DNA of 64,000 nt, taken from the NCBI RefSeq assembly GCF_965363235.1, contig NC_134839.1, positions 76,285,410 to 76,349,409 of the forward strand. Direction: 5' to 3'. The notes beneath the pieces are model-generated. The model saw only the letters and a list, made by a program, of their open reading frames with translations. It made no database searches and was not told where the DNA came from. Both the position numbers and the translations under genes were made by a program. This DNA comes from Mytilus galloprovincialis. Taxonomy: Eukaryota; Mollusca; Bivalvia; Mytilida; Mytilidae. This document shows positions 11,901 through 23,900 of the stretch, in pieces; the first letter of the stretch is position 1; each line of letters opens with the position of its first letter.

Positions 11901-14900
11901 TATGGGTGTCAATTTGACAACCTTTCACCAAAGTCATAAATACGCTTTAAGAATTGAAGTTTTTCCTTTAAGGCTTGTCTGTGAGGATTCCTGGCGAAGT
12001 TTGACTTTTAATAATCAACTATAGCGTTTGTACCAACTTCAGATTAAAAAATCCAAAAAAAATGTGTCACATGTCTGAAACCGATTATTCTTTCCTTTTG
12101 TCTTGTTGTCTTCGAAAATAATGGGATGTGTTTCAATTTGAAATGATTAATTATAAAAAAGAATATGCGGTATGATTGCCAATGAGACAATTCTTCACAA
12201 GAGACCAAAATGACACAGAAATTAACAACTATAGGTCATTGTACATGCTATGCGATCTGTTTCTTCACTGTGTTTGCTTTTTTCTTTCAGCATGTTACTC
12301 GTACTTTCACGTATACATTGAGTACATTCACATTGGTTTGCATTTCACAATTTTTGAATTTAAAGTAAGACTAGCCCTTGCACTACGGAGGTTGCACATT
12401 TAAATGTAGATTTACACAATATTAGATCGAAAACGAAATAATGAAGTAATTAGTTGAATTAAATCTCATTACTGATTTAAAGTTACTGTTAAAAAAACAT
12501 GTTTACTAATTATGTTTCTTAAAGATCCTGCCCCGAACTATAATTAATTTTATGTTTTTAGGATTAACAATAGCAATCAATATACTGGACAATTGATCTT
12601 TCAAACTAATTACCACGACGACAATTTTTATATCAAATCTATCTAAATTGAAAAAAGTCCGGTTAACCGGTTAGCGTTTTTGGTATTCGGTATTCGGTCG
12701 TTCGACCGATTAACCGATTAACCGGTTAACCGTTGACAACACTAGAAAAAATCATCTAAAATCGCAATTTAATATGTTTTTGTTTTCAAGTTTTTCATCA
12801 GTAAATTTTAGTAGTTTTATCACGAAAAACACAGGATTGAAGGCTGTAACAAATCTCTCCTTTTTCCTTGGAATGTATAAAACTTGGCAGAAATGTTAGA
12901 TACAACTAAAATCATCCACTGTAAAGGTTGTTTATTTAAGATGTTTGAACATATGCATGTTATGGGAGAGGTCTTATTGACACATACCAGGTAACCCTAT
13001 ATTTGTTTTTATTCATATTCAGGTATAAAAGTAATTGCATATATATTTTTTTCATGTTTGAAACTGTTTGCATGGTTTGTATTTCACAAATTTTGAAAAT
13101 ATGTCTCAATTTTATTTTTAGGAAAAACCTATTATAATAAAGTGTATAAACAACCTCAGCATATATGGATGCCTCATGTAGTACTGTATATTGATGCCTC
13201 AGTTGATCAGTGTAAAGAACTCATTAAAAAGAGGAACAATGTAAGTACTTATATAATTACATCATTGAAACTTACATTAAAAATACAAGTGGGTAATCAT
13301 AATGTTTTTTTTTCGGATTTCCATATTTATGTAATAACACATTTTACTATGATCAAGAGTGAAAATAACATGAGCCACCTGTAAGCACATAGTTTTTATA
13401 TGCCCGTTTACGGGACTTACTATGCCAAAATTATGGTATACCGTTGTCTGTCCATCGTCAACATGTCGGACAATAACCCAATAACATTTGAACCAACCAG
13501 CATGAAACTTTGGTGCATTGTTTATACATTTATCTATGAATTTAACTTGAGCTCCCTTTTGTTTTTTTAAAGGCAGTGCTTTGAGGCCTGACTTTCAAGT
13601 CATGAGGTATATCTTTTCATAAGCGACGTCCAACAAAAAGTGAGTCATTTGGCCAGAAATAGATCCGGAAATGTTCAATTTGCTCCTCTCCTTAAGGCTT
13701 TTTATGGTATGAAATGTTTTTTTTTTTTTTCATTTACATTGGGAAATAAAGAAACGATCAGTGTGTATTGTTCGTTTTAAAAAACTTGTTATTAATGTGT
13801 ATTTTGCATTATAAGCAGTCAACCTGATTACCAACTATCATTATTTGTATTCTGTGTGGAAAGAGGTCGGGTCAATTTCGAGTGTTATCTGACGTCTAAA
13901 GATTTTTTAATCAGTTCAGACATTGATATAACAATGAAAGGTCGCCTGAACATGATTAATATTGCATTTTCTAATATTCAAAGCGGAATTAAGTTTATAA
14001 ATGAGAAACCGTAAGCGTTTTCAATTTCGGTATTAGTTGTGTATGTTGTGTATTATCCTGGTTCCCGCTACTACGCTCCGGGCATTAGCTATTTGATATG
14101 TGTGTAACATTACGAGTACCAGTCAATCTACGTGTGTATCATTAGTCTCAACTCAGCCGATTCCGTACCTTCATCTAAGGAGAGTAGCGGATTCTACCGA
14201 GGATTGCCGAATGACGCGTGTATGTGTATATGAATTTCTGCTAAAATGACCGACTTAAGCTATGGAAAAATAGTTCATAAACGTTCCGTATAATTATATG
14301 CAAATTCATAATTAATCATAACTGTTTTTTAACTTTATATAATAATTATAACAAAATGGATTCCACAAAATAGAAAATGGCATTATTTTACGAGGATTTC
14401 TCATAATTTTTTCACTTCCGGCGCAGTAATACGTATGTTTTGAAGAAGCTTAAATCATTTGACAGTTGACAGGCAAAGTGAAACAGATAGATATCAGGTA
14501 AAAAAATTTAAATGTACAGAATAAAAAGATTCACTTCACACAAATAGTAGAAGCTTAAGCATTTTATTGTCTGATACACGACTCTAGTCTAGTGTTTAAA
14601 CGACGGTGGTGACCTACAACCACTGGCACGTGCCATACTGGGTCAAGTCTAAATATGTAAACATATCCACGTGATTTTAGGTAGAAAGTAATATAATGCA
14701 ATATACAGTGTATCTACCAATGTCTCCTCCTTTATAAATAGTTTAACCAGATATATTACTCTTACACATTAACACAGGTTGTATGTATGTATCTTTTCTC
14801 TTGATGTAGACCTACTGTTTTCTTGTCCTTAACATTTGTTGATGTTTAAATATTTCTGAACGACTGAATGAATGCAACAATAATAGAATGAAATTCAAAA

Positions 14901-17900
14901 CAATGTGGCTGTGGCCATTGATTGACACATTAAATTCATCCATTGACTGAGACAATTTACGTGAACGTTTGTCTGTAACGACCACTGTTCACGACGTACC
15001 TACGATAGACATTTAAACTGTGGGGTCACCAAAGGTTTCTTAACGCCTTTAATTATAAAATAATTTGAAAAATTAATCAGGAATAACCTTTATGTTTTGA
15101 TTTATATAATTGATATAAATCAAAACATCATGTTACTTCTGATTAATTTTTCGAATTAATTTATTAAGGTGTTGAAAACCTTTGGTGACCCCATAGTTTA
15201 AGTGTCTTTAAAAAGTACATAGTGAGCAGTGGTCGTTACATACAAACGTTCACCTAAATTGTCCCAGTCAATGGATGAATTTAATGTGTCAATCAATGGC
15301 CACAGCCACACTGTTTTGAATTTCATTCTATACTGAAGACTAGGGCTGTACAATAATAGTGTAAAATAGAAAAGAGAACTTCTACCTTTACCATTTTGCT
15401 GCCACCATCATTGGCATCAATTAACTGATTGGATACGCATGTAGTGTGTTCAAGTTCTTGTTTACTTGTTACGAATTAACCGTAATACAGAGACCAATAC
15501 TTGTTAAATGTTAACGTAACATATTGTAACGTCACATAATTATTAGGTCTTTCTATCATTACATCTTCCTGTAGAAAAGAATCTCGGGAGAAGATATATA
15601 CTAAAATTACTATATTATCAGTACACAAGTTTCAATATGTATTTTTAAAGGCAGTGTTTTAAGGCCTGACTTTTAAGTCATCGTGTTCATCTTTCCTTAT
15701 GTGACATCCAACAAATCTATGCTGGGGGTCATTTGGCCAGAAATAGATCCGGAAATGTTTAATTTTCTCCTTTTTGTGGTATGAAATGGTTTTTGTTTCT
15801 TTCATTTACATTGGGAAATAAAGAAATGATCAGTGTGTATTGTTTGTTTTAAAACCTTTTTATTAATGTGTATTGTTTGTTTTAAAACCTTTTTATTAAT
15901 TTGTATTGTTTGTTTTAAAACCTTTTTATTAATGTGTATTTTGCATTATAAGCAGTCAACCTGATTATAAACTATCATTATTTAAATTCCGTGTGGAAAG
16001 AGGTTGGGTCAATTTCGAGTACTATCTACGATCTAAAGATATTTTTGGGGAAAGACGGCTTCAAGCCGTCAATTCCCTAATGGGGTTGGCCAGAGTATCA
16101 TTCCCTCACGTCAATCATTTTGTTTTGATAGTTTGGAAACCCCCTCAAAATGTCATACTGAAATTGATGACAAGGAGAACAGATTGACTTTAAATACATT
16201 TTTTACACATTTCCCTTCTGTTTCTCGTGAAATTATCGTATATTGAGCTTTCCCTTACACTATATACGTTTCTTTTACAGTCCGGAAAAATCAGTATTAC
16301 GAAATATTCTAAATATATCTAACCTTGTGACGTCATTGTTGGAATGCCACACAGGGATATCCTTTATTCATTATAAAAATCATTCACAGTATTTGTATAC
16401 TAATTTAAAATCCGTATTTGTTTAATGTAAACCTAATGATGTTTGCTGTTGTGTAGATCATTCATACACCAACATGCAATGCTTTAATCTGAGGCTATAA
16501 TCAGATAATTTGTAGGTCAACTTTCGCGGTAAACAATGTCAATGGGGATACATGATATTGGGGAGAGAAACGACAGTTTTCATTGTTTCTGTAAAGTTCT
16601 GTTTTTAGAATCTTCCTCTAATTCAGGAGCACCTCCATTGATGAGTAATTATACACTAAAATCAAAGTAAATGTTTCTGAACACATAAAGTGTGACATTT
16701 AGTATATGATAAGAAGTCTTCTATATAACAAAAAATTTGTGTACCAACATAATTATTGATATGGTTAAAAAAAAAAAAAAAAAAAAAAAATTAAATGTTG
16801 CTTTTTGTAGTTTATACCTATTGAGATTGGGGAGAGCAACTGCAGTTTTCATTCTTTCTGTAAAGTTATGTTTTTAGAATCTTTCTCCAATTAAGGAGCA
16901 CCTCAATTGATGAGTAATTACCCACTAAAATGAAAGTTAATGTATCTGAACACTAAAAATGTCACATTAAGTATATATATGATAAGTAATCATCAATTAA
17001 AAAATAATTTTGCGTACCAACATAATTATTGTAGTGGTCATTTTTTTTAAATATTGCTTTTTGTAGTTTAAAGCTATTTATTCATGAATTTTACAGATAT
17101 ATCAAAATGTGGGATCTGGAAACAAACATCACACAGCTTATATCAATCATATTTGATTTTATAAGAACATGTATCCCTGTGATGAGAGTTGTAACTGGGA
17201 ACTTTATCAATGGAAAATTAAAACTGAATAGATTTTTCTTGAGAAAACTGTCACAAAAAATTGAAGATGGTCTTGGCCTGCCGTTCAGTTGTACATAATT
17301 AAAATTCTAAAATATATTGTAGTAGTTGTTAAATTCAATTGAATTTTAGATAATTAACTCCCAACTTCAATCAAATGTTTTGATTTAGAAGGTGCAGATC
17401 TCATTGGTCCAAATTGTCTCTATGATGAATTCTTGACTCAGGAAATGAAATAACAATAAACAACAATTAGTTTCATTATTGTTAGCCTTTCTATATGTTT
17501 TAGCTGTTCTCTATGATGAATTCTTGACTAAGGAAATGAAATAACAATAAACAACAATTAGTTTCATTATTGTTAGCCTTTCTATATGTTTTAGCTGTTC
17601 TTTTGCTCATTCTTTGTATTTAGACTATCAAAAGATACCCCCTAAAAATTGAAACAATGGCCGTCTTTTCCCTCAGAGCTCTTCAGCTCTTTGATTAAAT
17701 CATTTCAGTCGTTGATATTTCAATTAAAAGTCGACTGAACATGAATTATATTGCATATTATACAATTTAAAGCATTTCTGTACATGAAGCCTTATGACGT
17801 TATAGTTATTTTGGTCTCAGTTATATAAAGTATGAAATTATCGTTCCTGAATAGGTAGTGCCCTTGTAGCCATCTTGGTCTCACTAATTAGAGACAAGAA

Positions 17901-20900
17901 GCGTCAAAAAGTGATAAGAAGCGACAATAAAATTAATTTAGCGATAAGAAGCATACAAAGACTATTTAGCGAAGATACATGAGTAAAAAAATATCATTGA
18001 AACAACATATTCCCAATAGATATTGAAAAAAAAATATGCATTATTTTTATTAAAGGGGTGGTTAGGCCAAATAAAAATATATGTGTGGTTCCAGTAACAT
18101 GTACATACTTTTAAAAAATAGGGTCGGTAGGTTTGGCAAATTTTATTTATTTATTTTTATGCCCCACCTACAATAGTAGAGGGGCATTGTGTTTTCTGGT
18201 CTGTGCGTCCGTGAGCTTCAGGTTGAAGTTTTTGGTCAAGGTAGTTTTTGAATAAGTTTAAGTCCAATCAACTTGAAACTTAGTACACATGTTACCCATG
18301 ATATGATCTTTCTAATAATAATGCCAAATTATAGTTTTGACCCCAATTTCATGGTCCACTGAACATAGAAAATGATAGTGCGAAGTTCAGGTTAAAATTT
18401 TTGGTCAAGGTAGTTTTTGATGAAGTTAAAGTTACATCAACTTGAAACTTAGTACACATGTTCCCTATGATATGATCTCTCTAATTTTAATTCCAAGTTA
18501 AAGTTTTGACCCCAATTTCATGGTCCACTGAACATAGAAAATGATAGTGCGAGTGGGGCATCCGTGTACTATGGACACATTCTTGTTTTTCTAAATTTTA
18601 ATATGGATTGTCAAAATCCAGAAAAAAATCGTGCTTACTGAAATTGTTTCCAGTATTATACACATCAATACCGGAAGTCGGCCATTTTAAAAGTGTTTAG
18701 TTGCAAAATTAAGACAGTCATTTACCTTTTTAGTTAATTTTGTTGCATTTTGACAACAAATCTTGCATTTTATCAATAACAGATACTTCTGATGGAAATT
18801 CAAATGACAGAAATCTACGAATTTTATTATTTTAAAAATGTAATTCACAATCTTCAAAATTTGATCGTTTGAAAATTTATTTTTCCGAAATGAAAAAAAG
18901 TTCTAGGGTCAGGGGTTTAAACTAGGGAGTTGGGTTACTGGAACCACACTTATATTTTTGTCCTTGTAAAACATTTTTTATATTACATTGATAGAAAAAA
19001 ATTAAATTTTTATAAAGAAGAAAGGGAATCATTGTCTAGTTTTTATTGAATATAAAGAATATGTTTTATGCACACGCTTAAAATTGAAATCAAAACAAAG
19101 ATTTTCCGACTTACTTTTAAAGAATTTGTTGAATCAAAACCATGCAATATTATTTCCTTATTAACAGTGAAATTCGACGTTCTTGATTAGGACATCATTA
19201 TTAGGTGTGGCTTCACACTATCACACCAAATGAGAATAGCCTCGTGAGAGAATAGTGATTCGTGTGTCCCTTGTTTGTTATTGTCGCTTCCTCACTAAAT
19301 TATTCTTCTTGTCCCTGTTTGTCACTAAAATTCTTCTTGTCTCTTATTAGTGAGACCGTCCAGTTCCCTCCTTAACTTCTGTTTCTGCACTGCAAAACAA
19401 CCACATTTTCAATCAAGACAATTAATTAACGATGCCTAGTCCTTGTTGTGCATTTCCAAATGACTTAATAGAAGGAAAGGTTGGATCAACGCCATGGCTC
19501 ATACATATAGGGAGGTTAATTCAAGACGTCATAATTTTTGGGATTACGATTCAATGTCATCTGTTTGAGATTTTTTGGTGAATGCTACAATAATAAGGTT
19601 TTCCTACAAGAGGTATATCATACTGAGAATTATTTTAGCAGTAATTATGTTTATTTATGATGTAATGACAGGAACGCATAAGCTATGCCTCATAAAAGAC
19701 AATATGTAAACAGGAACAAAACAATGTCATGAATGATGTTCTCTTCTAATATAGTTATTTAGGTATGTGTGTTGCATAAGTCTTTCACAAGTTTCAAAAC
19801 AGCTAATGTTATCAAACTTTTTTTCAGGGCACAAACCCACCTTAAAGAGACTTGTCTTTTCCATTCCCAGCCTATTTTCATGCACCATTTGCAAGCAAGA
19901 GACTGAATGGTTTGCAAAAATAAAAATCAGGACGGTGTCCCGTTAAACCAAAAGAACTAAACTGGAGAAATCTAGAGAAAAGTTTTGATTTGTGAAATTT
20001 GTTTTCCTGAAAAGTCATTCATCCTGCAGAAAGGATTTATAACTGTCCACCACCAAGTGACAAGCTAATGTTGAGCGTCATAGATGGAATTACTCAAACA
20101 CCATCAATGCCTATGTTTTCAGCACAGATTTTGCAAATCATGACACAGGCGTGCATGTTTTGTACCTGTTAAAGAGTCGTATACTAAATTTTATTTTTAT
20201 ATAAATAAATTTATATTGTGTCATTTTAGAACTTGTATTTTGCCAAACGATGCATAAATAAAAGTGGTGCAATTCATTTTGCTTTGATATATAGATGTGA
20301 ATTACAATTGTTCATGTTATTGTAATGCATATAAAAATAAGGAGATGTGGTACAATGTATATACATGATATTTAGTGAGTTTATCAAACTAAAGTGCATA
20401 AGAAATGGGTATAAGCAGTTACAGGTACAACTGTACAATCTCAAACAATGAGAAAAACTCATACCGTAAAGAGAATATGATAGATTTACAAGTAAGTTTT
20501 GTTTTTGTGTGGAATCATTTACTTCTACATGTATTGTCTTAATAGCAAATATGGGAATTGGTTAAAATGCTAATGAGACAGCTATTATGACCACCAGATG
20601 TCATTGTTTTCTTAATTAATAACTCCTTTTTCATTCAAACCGGTACATTACTTTATCATGTTTATACTGAAAAATAATTTTGCTTGGAGCAGTCTTCACG
20701 CTGAGTGGCAGCCCAGGCTAGTAGAATTGCTCCCGGGCCTGTAAAAATCATATCTATAGGCCAACAGAATGTAACTAAAAAATTTTAAAAATTGAGCTCC
20801 GGGCCTGTAGATTTAATACTTCATCGTGAAGACTGCTTGGAGTTAGAAAAAGTATGGTCATCAAAAGAGTTGACATGTAACTATGTACATTTACCATTAT

Positions 20901-23900
20901 GTTACTTGATGTTCTTGCAATACACACAGTACGGTGACTATTCAATCTTTGTGAACTATTTTTCATAGGATGGGAGTCATTGAATATGCGTATATAATCA
21001 ATAATTAAAAATAGTCTATTTATATTAACCCTTTACTCCATGGATATTTTTTTTTTAAATACTTGATTCGCATAGGATTTTTTTCAGTAAAAAAAATCAT
21101 CAGGTTTAAAGTGTTAATGCATTGTGAAAACTAATATTTCATCAATGAAATTCAAGTCAGATATTCTCATGAATCTCCTTTTCATATTGGATACAATTTT
21201 TTTTAAGTCTGATGCAGACATTTTGGAGACATAGCGTTTCAACTGAGGTACTACACAGGCGTCAAAAAGCGTCATTATGGAATAAAGGGGGTGGCGTCAA
21301 AAGGCGTCATTATGGAGGAAAGGGTTAAAAAGGAAAAGTTCTTTTATGTCTTAAAAATGCATTTCATGGCAAGGTACAAAAAATATACTGTAAACAGTAG
21401 ACTATAAATATAGGTGAACTAGGTACAAGAGAACTCTAAATCTTAAATACTACAAACCACCTCTGTACTATGGAAGATAATGATAAAACTGACTAGAAAT
21501 ACACACAACCTGTAATTAACTGCCTTTACAGCGCTTTCACGCTTTGATTTATAAATTTAAGATTTTAAGTGTCCAAGTTTTGGGTTTGTTTTTTTTTATT
21601 AAAAAAGGAGGGATTTATCAGTTTAATGTAAAAAATTGCAAAACTTGAGCATGGCATTTGTATTTTCACTTACAATGTACATTCTTCTTTTATTTATATG
21701 TCTTATGTTGCTTATTGTTAATATGGATGTATGGTATGTATTTCAGCCAATTGAGAAGGATAGTCCATTATTGACAGACCAATACCTTCAAACTATAGAA
21801 GATACTTATAAAACAAAAGTACTTCCAAGGTTCAAGTAAGTCAAAACATATTTAATCGTTTTATAGTAGTAAAATTACCTATGTTAATCATAAATTACAC
21901 AATGCCTTCATATGGTACCCCATATGCATTTACAGGGAGTCAGAACATGTAGATTTCACAGGGGACTATAAATCCATTATACAGCAGTAGCAAACCTAAA
22001 AACTTATAAGGACATTTATTATTCTGAAACAGGCAAGTTGAGAGTCACTCTATCCATCCCATTGTTGAATTGTCCATGAATGTTGTCAGAACAACAATTT
22101 CTTAATAATTAGATAAATTTTATTGGAATACTACTAATGATTAGAAAAAACATGTGAAGAGGTACACAAAGCTACAACGTAAATACATCTCCAAAGCAAT
22201 ATAACTGAATTTTTTTACATTTTGAATATAAAGAATATATGCTTGGATGCCATCATAGTTACAAATCATTTCATTAAAGATATATTGATGGATAATTTCT
22301 TCATTTTCTGTGCATCTAATCTGAATATGTTGAGATCAAAGTTAGCAGAATAAGAGATATTGAAGGTAGACTTGTTTTAAAGGTCAGGTCATATTTGCAT
22401 ATGGCCACCTTTTTCAGTAAAAATGATAGGAACAATGATATTTACCATGATTACTGGAAGTCATGTTCAGGTTTTCTTGAAAAGACAAGAGTGAACAATT
22501 GTCTACACAATATGTCAAGCTTTAACTTACCATTCTAGAAATGTTGTTAAAAAGTTAACAGATGCTTTATAAAAAATCTGACATTCATGTATATTTAACC
22601 AATAAAGTTATTTTTTTCTATCTTGCTTCTTTTATTTAAAATTTTAATGGAATTTTATATATTTTTTTCAGAATTTGGGGAGAAGTTCTTACATATGATT
22701 TAGATGAAGTGGAAAACATGGATGAAGTATGTAATGCAGTGTTTATCTTACTAAAATTACTTATACTATGTTTTAATAATAACCAGATTCCAGACCAAAG
22801 ATTTAATAGTTTTAATGACTTGGCGTCCGCTGTCTTTGTCCCCTGTCTAGTTCATCAAATTTTACAAAAATCTTCTGGAACTTAAATATATTACAAATAT
22901 ATAGAGAATTGTAGGTGTTGCTAACCAGTTTTAAGACATTTTTAAGAAGACACCAGAAGGGTAACAAAATAATCATTTGCTAAGAACAAATATTTCACTT
23001 GTGATGAGAAATGTTTTTCTCACACTGCTCAGGAAATGTGAAAATAGCACAAAAATTAGAGTATGGAACATTCAAAACTAATGTAATAAACAGAGAGAGA
23101 GATGATAACAAGGGGATAATCAGAAAACAAAAGTCCAAATAAAAAAAGAACAATACCATGGGCATGATGGGCAAAAATAAAGATAAATGATCAAATAATA
23201 AAACACTAATATTTTTCAAACAATGGTATCTTAGTTGATAATCAGACTGAAATCGTTACAGCACATACTGTATACATTAAACTTTCATATATGCATGTAA
23301 CTTTCAGATTGTGTTTGAAATGCAGAAGCTTAATCTTGAACCTCCAAATAAAATTGATAAGTTAAAATTTCTTGATTGGTATGAAGATAAAGAATGGAAA
23401 TGGAACTATTTAAGACAAATGTGAGTGTTATACATATATTTATACCAGAGTTTAGAAGATGTTTCCTGTTTATTTTGTTGAGATATTGCTTGGCAGATAA
23501 TGAGATAAACAGGGCAGATTTAATAAATATAAAACATGTAGCAATTTTACAGGACTCAGTCCTAAAAATAAATATTCTAAATTAGAGCCAATAGGAAGAA
23601 AATAAAGACTCAAGTAGTCAAATAAATTCTAATAAGTGGCAGTTATGTATGCTGGTTGTTTTGTAATGATCAACATGACCAGTTAATTTAATGACTTTTG
23701 TAGAAAGATATAGGAAGATGTGGTATGAGTGCCAATGAGACAACTCTCCATCCAAATAACAGTTTATAAAAGTAAACCATTATACATGTTATAGTTCAAG
23801 GTATGGCCTCCAATGGTTTGTTGGATTGTAAAATGTTGTTTTTTGAAGCCTTGTTGAAACTAAGATACAGTGTAAGATCAAATAAAACAAGGCACTGTAA

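Larger units (their letters stand above)
17877..19353. mobile_element. Inverted-repeat element containing two further nested elements
   Basis: The left end GGTCTCACTAATTAGAGACA and the inverse of the right end (GGTCTCACTAATAAGAGACA) match, followed by GAAGCGACAATAA-type subterminal repeats on both sides. A second inverted-repeat element (18073-18960) and a third repeat (18155-18588) lie inside. I see no clear target duplication for the outermost one. Confidence 0.65.

Noticed and set aside
17107-17298. 63-codon frame in NDUFA10 intron 3, preceded by a TTTTACAG acceptor-like sequence
   Set aside because: It does not continue the protein: exon 3 joins exon 4 at 21747 in phase with conserved sequence, and no donor follows in frame.
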